Origin: Pontederia crassipes
Taxonomy: Eukaryota > Streptophyta > Magnoliopsida > Commelinales > Pontederiaceae
Reading direction: 5' to 3'
NCBI GenBank assembly: GCA_030549335.1
Contig: CM060198.1
Span: forward strand, 55,871,995 to 55,935,994
Length of the DNA stretch: 64,000 nucleotides
Below are positions 24,701-35,510 of this stretch, piece by piece; positions within the stretch are counted from its first letter, which is position 1; each line of letters begins with the position of its first letter. The notes beneath the pieces were generated by a model. That model searched no databases. It was given only the letters and a program-made list of their open reading frames with translations, and was not told the origin of the DNA. The translations under genes were made by a program, and so were the position numbers.

Positions 24701-27700
24701 GACGCCTCCCCGGATCCCCCAAACCTCGCACATTCCAAGTGAGGACCTTCATAAGGAAACTATATCACTCCCCTGGCGACCTCTGACTACTCTCGAGGTC
24801 CTCCTAAATCTTGAAAGCGGGTGTGCAAGCCGCTGGAGTGGCCTGTGGAGAAGCAGCCGAGCCCTTGGACGTCGACGTGTGTGGCGAAGCCCTGCATTCG
24901 CCGCCACGAAGGCGACCTCGTCATCGTCGCGCCCCTCCAGGAGCGGGTTGGCCCGATCCCCTGCTCCCCTACAGAGGCATCCTCCGGCGCGGCAGTCAAC
25001 TGTGTCTGCTGCCGATCTCCGGTGGCCAGCTGAGACGCGTCACCCGGTGTGGCCTGAAACTCCTCCATATCCCGGCAGTTTGTCTCCAGAGGTGGCGGCG
25101 CAGACTGCTGTGTGGGGGGGGGGGGGTCGCGTGAAGGATTGGGCGGCTCTACGTCTCTGGTACTGGCGGATATGGGCTCCTTGTCCACCTCCGACGGGTG
25201 ACCCCACCAGGTGGTCGCCCGACGCCTGTGCGGCCTTTCCAGGGTTGGGATGTGGGATGTTGGGGTTTGGGCGGTCAGGGGATGCTGTGGAGGAGGCGGC
25301 GTCGATGTGGCAGTGGAGCTGGTGGTGAGCCGCCGGAGGAGGTGGTGGCCGGGGATGGCAGAGGTGGGGTCTGGCTCGGCAGTGAAGAAGGAGGTGGTTG
25401 GGTTTGGGGTTGAGTGTGCCCGGGCCCGTCTTGGTGGTCGATGGCGCTGGGTGAGCCCTGACCGGGCAAGGGGTTTGGCTATGTTGGGTTCAATATTAGT
25501 TTGATTTGAGACCACCTGTGAGAGGCAGTCCGGGTCAGGCGTTAGCTTTGTGGTTTGGTTCACGGGTTCGGAGGGAGGTTGGGCTTGGGTAGCGGTTTGG
25601 TTCAGGTCCGCAGGTGGAGTGGGGGTTTGAAATCTGGTACGGTCATCACGTGCATCCGTTCTCAGCATCTGACGCCCAGCCTGGCTGGCAGCTGGCGGTC
25701 AGACGCCAGACGAGAAAGACGGCCGTGGCTGATGGCCGGCGACCACATCCGCCCATGAGGCGGTGCCATCCGCGAACTGCAGTCTGAGGGTAAAGCAGTC
25801 GGCACCAGCACGGAGGGTCATCGTCGGTGGGAGAAGATCGTCCCGGCGTAGCTCGACCTCAACAGTCGTGACAGAGAGATCCGGCGACCCGATAGCAGGG
25901 AGTGCAGCAGAGATGGGGTTCCCAACCTGACTGGCCACCGCCATCGCCACCTCCGGCCGCTGGAGGTGGAGCGGAAGGTCGAGGATGTTGATAAGTCTGC
26001 GATCTCCAGGCGGTGACTGCGCAGCGCCGTCCCCTGTTTTCCACGGCCGCCAAGAAATCCGGAGTTGCGGTGACACGCAGGTCGGCGCGGCCAGGAGGGA
26101 GGCACGCTGCTGCGCCGAGCCCGGAACGAGTAACCACAGAGACGGGGAGATGCGACTGAGGTGAAACGGCGGCGAAGGTCCTATTCCGGCGATGATTGCA
26201 GAGCGGATGGTCGCCGCCTCCATAGGGGGATCACTGAGTTCCCCAACGACACAGTCACGCAAGATGTCGACACCACGCTGAATCTCCTGCGTACAGGGGA
26301 TGGTGAGAGAAGGGACCATCGAGGTTATCCCTGTGACGGGCGGCGGCGTCTTCTCTCCCATAGTCGGCGGGGGGCGCATCATCTGAGCGTGGGGGCATGA
26401 GGATCGTCGATGTCCCACACCCCTACAGCGGATGCAGTGCAGGGGGCCAGTGCAATGTTGTGCGAAATGGCCATCCTGGAGGCATCGAAAGCAGTGCGTT
26501 GCCGGACGAGGAGATGCGCGGGGTTCAGGAATGCGAGCCAAGGTGGTCCAACCATCGTTGAGGCGGATCTCCCGGCGGCGCATGAGGTCGAGAAAGTAGG
26601 TCGAGATGTTCGCAGGAAGGATGGCACCTCCGGTGGGGGGACGCCGGAGGCGGGGGTGGCGCCGCCGGCGGGGAACGCTCGGGACGGGGTGGCGCCCACG
26701 GCAGGGACTACCAGGGACGGGAGAAGGAAGTCATGTGGTGTCGCGTATTTCCCAATTTCACAAGCTGAAAATCCAGTGCAGCTCAAGTGCTACATCTGCC
26801 AGTTCTGAAAAGCCTGTAATATAGATAATATGAGAAGAACATGTAAAAGGAAAATTTGACTTAAATGATCCAAAGAATGAGCTGCAGTTGAAAAATTTTA
26901 CAAGGAAGGAGAGAAAAAAATCATAGATAATCTGTTGTTACACTGAAGCTAGCTAAATGACTGCTAGTTATTTGATTTTTCAATTAAATACAATTTTTTT
27001 ATTGTTGAATTCTATGCGCGGATGGGTCCTGAATGAGCTGTAATATTGCAGATACGGAATGATGGGTTTCCAGAAAGAAACTTTACAGTGGCTGTTGTGC
27101 TTTTATTTCATAGAGTTAACCGACTTTACACAATGATCATATGCAGGTTAGACTTGGTTCACAATATTACTTTTATATGGAAACACAAACAGCGCTTGCA
27201 ATACCAGATGAAGATAACTGCATTATGGTCTACACATCAAGCCAGAATCCTGAGACTACACAATATGTAATTGCAAAATGCCTTGGTCTACCAGCTCACA
27301 ATGTCCGTGTAATAACAAGAAGAGTCGGAGGAGGTTTCGGTGGAAAAGCATTTAAATCTGTCCCTGTGAGTGTCAGGTCTTATGAGTTATGACCATCAAT
27401 ATCATTTGAATTGCAAACAGCAAAACTATGCTGAAAAAGATCTTTGGTTTTGTTTTATTTACAAAATTCTTAAAGTATATGTGAATATAAAAGCACATTA
27501 AAATCTGAATGATCTGACTCGTTTGTGGGTAACATTATTGTAATATATGAAACTTTCCACCTCGTCGCTTAACTGGCTTAAAATTGTTCTGTCCATGCCA
27601 TTGCTGGCCAGCATTGTGTGAGACTACATTCTTTTATATAATTCTATGCTTTCTTAAAACTTTTACCATAATGGTGCATGTTCAGCATGGCATGCTGCTG

Positions 27701-30700
27701 ATGCTCAACCTCTGAGGTTTCATTATTCTTCTTTTTCATTGAGTGAAAAACCTGAGGTGTGCTAACCCTCCATTTTTCCCACCTTTCTAGCCAATCAACC
27801 TTTATTTTGAGCCAAGATATCATATTGTTGATATTATTATGGGATGTCTTAATTAGTTGGATGTAAAGTTTGATATTTTTGTGAGAACTTGTTATAACAA
27901 ATATCTATATCACAAAGCTTGTTTACTTGAGGAGGAGTTTTTGAGGAGAAGTGTGGGCACTTGGTTTTAAACAATAAATAGTGATCTTCCATAGTTTCCT
28001 TTCAGCAAAATTAGTCCCAATGAAGAAATTTTCATCCTAATGAAAATCTAGTTATTGGCCTTATTATGATGGGTTTTAATGTTTATGCCCCATACGTTGC
28101 TTCTCGTAGCTTGTGTCTCTTCTCTTTATACATGATCATATTGATAAGTCATGTCATTGCTGTATTATTTCTTTGTGAATAGGTCAAGGAACATACTAAT
28201 TGTGTGCTTGTGTGTTCAGATTGCAACTGCTTGTGCTGTTGCAGCATTTAAATTGCGCCGCCCTGTTAGGATGTACCTTGACCGGAAAACTGATATGATA
28301 ATGGTTGGTGGTCGACATCCAATGAAAATAAACTACTCTGTTGGTTTCAAAACTGATGGGAAGATCACAGCCTTGCATCTTAATATATTAATCAATGCAG
28401 GCATATCAGAAGATATCAGCCCAATACTTCCATTTAACATTACTGGAACAGTAAGGAAATACAACTGGGGTGCAATCTCCTTTGATATTAAGATATGTAA
28501 AACAAATGTTTCATCAAAATCATCCATGAGAGCTCCTGGGGAACTACAAGGTGCTTATATTGCTGAAGTTGTCATTGAACATGTTGCATCATTTCTCTCC
28601 ATGGATCCCCATGCTGTTAGGAAGAAGAATCTCCATACCTATGACAGCCTTGTTTTATTTTATGGAAGAGCCGCTGGTGAATCTCCTGTATATACATTGC
28701 CTTCGATAGTTGATAAATTGGTTTATTCTTCAAATTATCTGAGCCGTCTTGAATTGATCCGACATTTCAATAGCCACAACAAATGGAAAAAACGGGGCAT
28801 TTCATGTGTACCTGTTATATACAAAGTTACGGTTAGGCCAACACCGGGAAAAGTGTCTATTCTTGGTGATGGATCCATTGTTGTTGAAGTCGGAGGGATT
28901 GAAATAGGGCAAGGTCTTTGGACAAAAGTCAAGCAAGTCACAGCATTTGCCCTTGGGAAACTATTTCACGATCAAAGTCAAAATCTTTTGGAGAGAATTC
29001 GAGTGATTCAGGCAGATTCACTTAGTTTGATCCAAGGGGGTTGGACAGCTGGTAGTACAACATCAGAGTCAAGCTGTGAGGCAGTTCGTCTTTCCTGCAA
29101 TGTTTTGGTTGACAGATTGAAGTCTCTCAAGGAAAGTTTAGAGAATGAAATGGGTTCAGTAACATGGGATATTTTAGTACTACAGGTACACATTTCAATA
29201 TAAGTGAATTCATTTGGCATTTAAATTATCACCAGCTTCTTCTCATTGTCTTTAGTTGGTTCTTGATTTCTGCTGTCATATAGTGAATATCATTCTTCAA
29301 TCTACAGTATATCTGATAAGCATTATCCAGCTTCTTCTCATTGTCTGGCTTGTCATGTTTTTCATCTCTCCAGGCTTATACCTTTCTACAGAATAATCAG
29401 TCGATTTTCATACTGGTAACCTGTACTAACTGCAACCTACTGGGGGAAAATAAACAGGCGTCAGAAGTAAATACATAATTTGTTGATAACAAATTTTTGG
29501 GTCTTTTATAGCTATCAAGACATATTGTCATCACTTAAATGTTTTGATGATTGCTGATGAGGTATTTGCAAAATGTGATTCCTAGGATGTTTTCTTCTTC
29601 AGTTTTTATCCCGTTCGAGTATTTGATTCCTTATACTTATTGTTTTATTCACCCTTGTACATGATTTTTTATTACTTTGGCAGAGAATAGAATCATTCTT
29701 TTGGTCCTAAAATGTGCATGTGATTTTAGCACTAATCATAGAACAGTGGTAGTAGTAACTAAGTCATGAAAATCACATTAATAGTCATTGCTAATAATTA
29801 ATATGATTGTTGAAAATCAAGTCTGTATCGACGGAAAAATTGTCGTAAGTGATCTGTATATTTTGTGAGCTTCATCTAAGTCAATACAAAATCAGTGAGA
29901 TTAACTTGGGGTGTGGGGACAAAATTTCTTGAGTCACCAGTAGCATTTGTAACAGTCTGAATATGTAGGCATTTCTGACAGCGGACTATGCATACACATC
30001 CCTATAAATGAAAATGGCACGAAGAGCACTTGTAAACTTGGTTATTGTGAACTTTCTTCCCTTTTATCTGCAGGCAAATATGCGAGCTGTGAACTTGTCA
30101 GCCAGTGTTTACTGGGTTCCTGACAGGACATCTGTTAACTATCTAAATTATGGAGCTGCTATAAGTGAGGTAATTTTTTGTAAACTGGGGATTCATAGTT
30201 GACTTTAAATTATAATGTATAATATTATTTTATTTGCTTGATGTACTTGTCATATGACTTTAAAGGCTGGCAATTTCAGGTTGAGATAGATGTTCTCACG
30301 GGAGCTACTTCAATTTTGCGGACGGACATTACCTATGACTGTGGGCAAAGCTTGAATCCTGCTGTTGATTTGGGACAGGTTTGGTAGATCTGTGGAGTTG
30401 ATTTAGTATTTTTTCCTCTTGTGCAATTTGAAAGTGATGCCTTATTCGTAGGAGAATCTTGTCTTGCTCTTATCAGATATGTCAAAATGCTTTATTTCGC
30501 TTTCTTGTGTGACATCAGATATACCAATTTCTTCACTTTTCATCAGTCTGATCTCACCTATTACTACTTATCTCTTTTTCCATTATGTAATCAGAGTGTT
30601 TTTCTTTTCTTTTAAGATTTGAGCACAGTGGATATTATGACAATCATAACTTGAAACACCGGTGAAAAGTAGTTGCAAAATTTAACTTTTAGTCTTTTGG

Positions 30701-33700
30701 AGTCTTCTAAAAGAGGAAAGAAAAAAAAAACTTACAATATCTTCTTTGGTCGTGTTTCTACCACCTTATATAACTAGAGAAGTTTACATAATTCTGAATG
30801 GAACACTCTGTCATGGTCGAAAATTAGATTCTTCTCATTATGTCTATCATTGGGAAGACCTTCGCTTCTATTTCCTTGCAAAGAATGATGATTATGGGTT
30901 CTGGTTAACCCTATATGAATATAAGTGCAAGAACATATGTATTTTTGTTGTTTCTTTCCTTTAGGTGGCACACAATCACACATGATATTTCTTCTGGTTT
31001 GTTGACATATTTTTCCAATGTCTTTGATGTTGCATCAAATCATGAAGGAAAAGGGCAAATTACTTTTCGGGTTTTTTTGTCTATCCATACTAACGACAAA
31101 AGTATGTGATTTTATTATTTCGGACATAAGAAAAGAGATCTGGTTGAGATTTAACATTATGACATCGGTCATATTCTTTCCTCTTTGCAGATTGAAGGTG
31201 CTTTTGCTCAAGGAATTGGTTTTTTCATGTACGAGGAATATTTGACAAACTCAGATGGTTTGGTTGTTACGGAGGGTACTTGGACATACAAGATTCCAAC
31301 AATTGACACCATTCCAAAAGAGTTCAATGTGGAATTATTGAACAGTGGACATCATGAAAAGCGTGTTCTCTCCTCAAAAGGTATCATACAATTTTTTATC
31401 TTGTATGTCTCCATCTGTCTACATACTGATTCCTAGAAATGCCTGTTCTGATAAGGGAACTTTACTTTTTCCTTCGAGTACTTGATTGCATGAAAATTGT
31501 AGGACTTACAGTTGAGTATATATTTTCATTGCTCTTACTACCTTATGCTTGATGCTGACATTATTATGTTTTCTTAAGTGTGCCAACAATGTTTATGTAG
31601 GAGCTAAAAGTCTCATAAATAATGCTAATGTTATTGTGGCTTCAAGACTTTAGGCCCTCTTCAAATTTCAAATAAATATTGACATGATTATTTTATCTGA
31701 TTTTCTTAGGAGTTCATTTGTGTTTGTTCTATTTTCTTTAGCATTCTTGAGAGCCCTTGTAGTAATGTTAGGATTACCATGTTCAATTTGGTCAAACTTG
31801 ATAATTTTCATACTATGTTTTATAGAACTTGATAACTCCGCCTATGTTTTATAGAACTCCGCCTATGTTTTATAGCCGGTCCCAAGCCCGGATAAAGGAG
31901 GAGGGTTGTGTTAGGCCCCGACAGCCAGCGTAAAACCATGTCGAATCTCATGAACATGGATCAACGAATATGGCGTCGTATGATCCATGTAGCCGACCCC
32001 ACCTAGTGGGATAAGGCTTTGTTGTTGTTGTTGTTGTTGTTGTTGTTGATAATTTTCATACTAATATAATGTTACCGTGAGAATTAGATTTTACTAATTC
32101 TCACGGTACAGTGAAATGTATAGTAGTAATCTTACATGACAAAGAGGTGACTATTTTTTTTCTTAAAACATATCTAACGCACTATAATGATATTCCAATA
32201 AAGATGCTACAAAGAAATCAAAATATATAAATGTATGTCTTTTAGAACACACACACATTTATTTATATAAAAAATAATGTTCTTGCTTTATTATGTAATA
32301 GATGTGTGTGTTAATAAACAGTAAAGAAAGGAAAGATGGTTTATGGTAATTTGATGCAATATCAACAACAACAACAAAGCCTTATCCCACTAGGTGGGGT
32401 CGGCTACATGGATCATACGACGCCATTCCGCTCTATTAGTAACCAAACCTTTCGGTATATTATTCACCAATAGATCTTGCTCTATTAGTTCGTCAAGTGT
32501 CCGCCTTGGCCTCCCTCTCCCTCTTTTAATCGGACTCCAGATTATTTGATCTACTCTTCTTACTGGCGCATCTAATGGTCTTCTCTGAACATGACCAAAC
32601 CATCTCAAACGATTCTCTACCATTTTCTCACTAATTTGATGCAATATCAAGGATAAGAAATTTGTATTGCACTCGGTGAACATCTCGTATAAACTCGTGT
32701 AAAATCAATAAACTCTATGAGAGTTTATAAGATTCTATAAAAAGATTTTAATTAATATTAATGTAAAATCTTTCTATCGTACTGCTATAAGGCCAGCAGT
32801 GTTATATGGTAGTGAATGTTGGGCTATGAAGGGACAACATGAACGTAAAGTGGGGGTAGCCGAAATGAGGATGTTGAGATGGATGTGTGGTCATACAAGA
32901 TTAGACAAGATTAGGAATGACCATATACGTGAACGAGTCGGAGTGGCTCCTATTAGTGAGAAAATGGTAGAGAATCGTTTGAGATGGTTTGGTCATGTTC
33001 AGAGAAGACCATTAGATGCGCCAGTAAGAAGATTAGATCAAATAATCTGGAGTCCGATTAAAAGAGGGAGAGGGAGGCCAAGACGGACACTTGGCGAACT
33101 AATAGAGCAAGATCTATTGGTGAATAATATACCGAAAGGTTTGGTTACTAATAGAGCGGAATGGCGTCGTATGATCCATGTAGCCGACCCCACCTAGTGG
33201 GATAAGGCTTTGTTGTTGTTGTTGTTGTATTAATGTAAAATCTAAAAGTTTATGTTTTAAAAGTTTATGTCGATTTGATTCATTTTGCTCACGTAAACTT
33301 TTGAACTTGGAAGAGTTTAAGAGTTTGACTCGGCAGTTTAACAACATTGATCATGATCTTTGGCAATTTCAATTTCATGCGTAGAGCCAGCTGAGATGAA
33401 TTTTATGGAACCCTTAATGACAAAAGTTCGAAACAACATGGCCTCTGTTATAAATGTGTTAATGATCCTCTAGGAATATGCAATGATAATTCTGGCATTT
33501 GTGGAGATTCTCTCTTTCCGTTGATGGTGTGAGACTAAGAATGTTTATTCATCAGGAATATGAACACTATTCTATTCAAGAGAAAATGCATACAATTGTC
33601 AGGCTAGCTAGGGCAAAATTTTCATCTGACTGCTAAAATGTATCCACTGTTTGTAATATTCAGCTATCAACTTACTAAATGACTCCTTCTGCAGCCTCAG

Positions 33701-33927
33701 GAGAGCCCCCTTTAGTTCTAGCAGCTTCAGTTCATTGCGCAATGCGTGATGCTATTCGGGCCGCCAGGCAGGAATTCTCTCCTAGCACTGGACCTGATGG
33801 CCTACCTTCTACGTTCCAGTTGGATGTGCCTGCGACAATGCCAGTGGTGAAGGAGCTCTGCGGTCTGAACAATGTAGAGAAGTACCTGGAAATGTTAGCA
33901 TGTGCCAGTCCTCCAAAGTTAAGTTAG
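9701..33927 (+). CDS. Aldehyde oxidase, copy 1 (molybdenum hydroxylase)
   Basis: Oxidises an aldehyde to its acid with O2 as acceptor, using two [2Fe-2S] clusters, FAD and sulfurated molybdenum cofactor; plant members are cytosolic and act on abscisic, indole-3-acetic or other aldehydes. Exons: 9701-9839, 16517-18289, 19860-20119, 20248-20457, 27147-27365, 28220-29185, 30074-30169, 30280-30378, 31191-31380, 33695-33927. All introns are GT-AG, phases join, and the sum is 4,185 nt (1,394 aa), close to the family's ~1,350. The ATG at 9701 is the first in its frame. Visible: CGEGGCGAC cluster residues (C44, C49, C52, later C74), CGFC and CRC of the second cluster, FAD-domain GGNI, FGGK near 858, RAPG in exon 6, and the catalytic-type Glu in GEPP near 1321. 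Residue 275 is Cys where copy 2 has Tyr. Substrate cannot be told. No frameshift or stop was found. Confidence 0.93.
11203..11533 (+). mobile_element. 5'-truncated L1-type LINE tail
   Basis: This is the 3' end of the LINE family seen whole at 21077-26813. It has the last ~60 codons of ORF2 (ending WDFG then stop), then a 3'UTR sharing GACACTTGTACATG-like and GGATGA...CATCC stretches, and an A-rich tail. It is flanked by an 18-bp direct repeat with one mismatch (11185-11202 and 11534-11551). It lies in intron 1 of AO1, in a block that has no match in AO2. Confidence 0.75.
13097..14892 (+). pseudogene. Gag-protease pseudogene of the LTR element
   Basis: Reading from ATG 13097, the frame has an Arg/Gly-rich start, a retrotransposon gag domain ([15 protein letters not shown] and LNQSIRDEM-type motifs) and a CCHC zinc knuckle [14 protein letters not shown] near 14117-14160. 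It is broken by in-frame stops at 13163 (TGA), 13436 (TAA), 13592 (TAG) and 13694 (TAG). A frameshift near 14228 and a stop at 14323 precede a retropepsin-like segment, about 14371-14892. The active-site motif there reads DGGS where DSG or DTG is usual. No polymerase follows. The product is unlikely to work without partners. Confidence 0.8.
15001..15136 (+). mobile_element. RTE-type LINE 3' tail nested in the 3' LTR
   Basis: The segment contains the conserved RTE tail (ACTAATAGAGC, GGAATGGCGTCG, CACCTAGTGGGATAAGG) and ends in a TTG repeat. The 5' LTR lacks it, so it arrived after the LTR element had integrated. Confidence 0.85.
15660..15880 (-). other. Intronic segment conserved between the AO copies, possible fossil exon
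   Basis: On the minus strand this stretch and 51700-51920 in AO2 share a readable frame ([10 protein letters not shown], then FVVGDACAP-like in AO2). The AO1 version has a 1-base difference that shifts the frame. The protein is not recognised and no splice structure is evident. It may be a relic of an older element or gene fragment present before the duplication. Confidence 0.25.
18536..19716 (-). mobile_element. 5'-truncated RTE-type LINE in AO1 intron 2
   Basis: Its 3' end is the CAA/TTG repeat at 18536. The insertion is bounded by an 8-bp direct repeat CATGGATG (18528-18535 and 19717-19724). AO2 shows the unfilled site near 54563. It is antisense to AO1 and truncated inside the reverse transcriptase domain. 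Confidence 0.9.
18557..19716 (-). pseudogene. RTE reverse transcriptase fragment
   Basis: Minus-strand translation starts mid-domain ([10 protein letters not shown]), runs through [13 protein letters not shown] and [14 protein letters not shown], and has the catalytic FADD box near 19340. A frame change occurs after 19123. The C-terminal region ([23 protein letters not shown]) continues to a stop at 18557. The N-terminal endonuclease half is missing, so this copy is dead. Confidence 0.85.
21152..24752 (-). pseudogene. L1-type ORF2: endonuclease, reverse transcriptase, zf-RVT
   Basis: Starts at ATG 24752 ([13 protein letters not shown]) with an apurinic-type endonuclease: [15 protein letters not shown] and FSDHTPL are visible. 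The reverse transcriptase follows ([22 protein letters not shown], catalytic YADD near 22710), then a C-terminal zf-RVT region with [18 protein letters not shown]. It is broken by a frame change between 24531 and 24484, in-frame stops near 24005, 22952 and 22877, a frame change near 22400 and another near 21370. It is not expected to be active. Confidence 0.88.
24787..26640 (-). pseudogene. L1-type ORF1 nucleic-acid-binding protein
   Basis: The frame from about 26583 ([11 protein letters not shown]) carries paired zinc knuckles, [14 protein letters not shown] followed by [14 protein letters not shown], typical of plant LINE ORF1. One in-frame stop at 25699-25701 splits it. It then continues in the same frame as a Pro/Thr-rich C-terminal half to the stop at 24787, 34 bp before ORF2. 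The true start may lie upstream of 26583, reached through [13 protein letters not shown] in the same frame. Confidence 0.8.
31816..32045 (+). mobile_element. Short RTE-derived element in AO1 intron 9
   Basis: A 5' head (tandem ACTCCGCCTATGTTTTATAG, then CCGGTCCCAAGCCCGG and GGAGGAGGGTTGTGTTAGG) is joined directly to the RTE 3' tail ending in a TTG repeat, with no coding sequence. An 18-bp direct repeat TTGATAATTTTCATACTA flanks it (31798-31815 and 32046-32063). AO2 lacks it. Confidence 0.85.
32073..32108. repeat. 15-bp perfect inverted repeat, 6-nt loop
   Basis: Arms TACCGTGAGAATTAG and CTAATTCTCACGGTA are perfect complements. The AO2 counterpart near 61663 has a shorter, diverged version. 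It lies in intron 9. Confidence 0.75.
32366..32631 (-). mobile_element. RTE LINE 3' fragment with 19-bp target duplication
   Basis: CAA repeat, then the RTE C-terminal coding sequence in antisense, truncated at ISEKM. It is flanked by the 19-bp repeat TAATTTGATGCAATATCAA (32347-32365 and 32632-32650). A few bases at the truncation point overlap the target repeat, suggesting microhomology joining. AO2 keeps the empty site near 61940. Confidence 0.88.
32772..33228 (+). mobile_element. RTE LINE 3' fragment with open C-terminal frame
   Basis: This 457-bp insertion carries an uninterrupted frame from [12 protein letters not shown] to a stop at 33197, the C-terminus of the RTE polyprotein, then the tail and TTG repeat. 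It is flanked by the 15-bp repeat ATTAATGTAAAATCT (32757-32771 and 33229-33243). The open frame suggests recent insertion, but it lacks the catalytic domains. Confidence 0.88.
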
Positions 33928-35490
33928 GGTATTTTACAGTGGATACTCAACAGATGAAAGAGGACAAGGATACTGTTGGTGGTTCAAACGAAAAAATGAA
34001 GCTGAATGACTTCTTTTGATTTTGTACAAGTACATGAGTGAAGTTTTGATGGTCTTCCAATATTGCTCAAGATCATTTTGACGTGATGCATATGGATACA
34101 GTTCCCTATTTCTCGTTGATGATTGAAGAACCAAATTCATACAGGCTTCACTGCACTTTTTTGTCATCATGATCATTTGAAATATTGTGAAATTTTGTTC
34201 CTCAGACAATTATCATATATTTTTCATGCAAAATATTGTGATGTTTTCAACTTCAACTTCCAACTTTTTTTTTTCTAGATAGTTTTCCAATACGATTCAT
34301 ATTTTTACCTCTGACAATAATTTTTTTCCTTTAAAATAATCGATTCAAATTATTTCTCCTTCATTTTTTAAGAATAAATGATAATAAAATATTAATAAAT
34401 GAAAATCTTTATTTTGTATAAAAAAATTTATACACATAAGATGTAATATATGTATTAATGCCTGTTTATGTCTGTTGTAGTTATCAATTAATCCGATTGC
34501 TATATTAGCAAATTATTTTATTAAATTTAACGATAAAATTATTATAATCCAATAATATCTAAAAGCTCTTCTCTATCTATTAAATAAACCATTGTCCGCA
34601 TAAATAAGTTATTTAATTTCACCAAATCTATTATCCTTTTATTCTCCTTGATTAGTTGATTTCAAATATTATCATCATATATAAATTAGACTTTCTATGA
34701 TAAAAGAATATATTATTTCTTACTATTATAATTTAATATATAATATATTAATACTATATAGTCAAGACATCTTAATTTAATTTTAAAGTCGATTCTTTTT
34801 TATTTCACTTAATATGAAAAAGGCGGTCTCTCTCTCTCTGGTCCCGCATTAATTTCCCTTCTCTCTCTCCGATTATGGTCCAGCATGAATTCTCCAGCTA
34901 CTTTGACATTATTGGGATCTGGTATTATCAACGACGGATAACCATTTAATAATGGATAACACTGTACAATTTTTATTATAATTTATGAAATTAATAAATA
35001 TTATAATTTATAATGTATAATAAATTATTCAATTCAATCGTTATACAAATTATAATCATTGTTTGATTTGTTTCCTTTTTTTTCCCTGCATGATAATATT
35101 TTTTATCCACCATGAAGTTGATTATTAAAATATTTATTTATTTATTTTTGAAAAATAAATTACTGCTCGATTAATTCTGTATTGGGATGAAAATGAGACC
35201 GACAAAAATCTCATACTTTCAACGAGTGTTGTAATCTAAACCTAATACCCATGAGCCAACCAACCTGTAAAATATTCATCTTTTTGTAATGGACCAATTA
35301 CACAACAACACCGAGATTAAGGAGCCACAACGAGCACGCGCCGTGCCAATTTACTATTGCAATTAGTCATAATCACAGTTCTAAGCATCCGCCATGAGTT
35401 TGGTGTGAATTGTTTTTTCTTTTCTTTTTTTTGCTGCAGTCGGAGAGTGGTTTACAAGACAGTAAACTTGAGGAGCTTTACAGTCTTCGT
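33928..35490. other. AO1 3' flank and intergenic DNA
   Basis: Up to about 34255 this matches the AO2 3' flank and probably holds the AO1 3'UTR. Beyond that it is AT-rich with a CT-rich tract near 34826-34872. No gene was recognised. Confidence 0.55.
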
Positions 35491-35494
35491 CTGC

Positions 35495-35510
35495 GTATAT
35501 ATAAAAAAAA
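35495..35510 (+). promoter_or_regulatory. TATA box of the beta-glucosidase gene
   Basis: GTATATATAAAAAAAA lies about 980 bp before the start codon. A likely leader follows (pyrimidine-rich, starting near 35530), then a candidate 5'UTR intron with donor after TTTTAAG at about 35614 and acceptor at 36450-36451. If so, the start codon sits 29 bp into the second exon. Confidence 0.55.

Larger units (their letters stand above)
21077..26813 (-). mobile_element. Full-length L1-type LINE in AO1 intron 4
   Basis: A 13-bp direct repeat CTGTAATATAGAT flanks the element (21064-21076 and 26814-26826). AO2 has one matching copy of the site near 56223. The element is 5.7 kb, GC-rich against the host intron, and antisense to AO1. 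It has ORF1, ORF2, a 3'UTR and a short poly-A (plus-strand Ts at 21077-21081). It expands intron 4 from about 1.0 kb in AO2 to 6.7 kb in AO1. Confidence 0.93.
9005..34255 (+). repeat. Segmental duplication unit A (aldehyde oxidase copy 1)
   Basis: Similarity to 49075-63845 begins close to 9005, at the 'gctcacgaacatgg' stretch, and ends close to 34255, after 'tattgtgatgttttcaac'. It covers promoter, all exons, introns and 3' flank. Unit A is about 25 kb and unit B about 15 kb. Mobile insertions in A account for much of the difference. One block, about 10583-11935, has no counterpart in B. End points were read by eye and may shift by tens of bases. Confidence 0.85.

Noticed and set aside
24811-25504. 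Plus-strand Gly/Arg-rich frames
   Set aside because: Antisense shadows of the LINE ORF1 Pro/Thr-rich region in GC-rich DNA.
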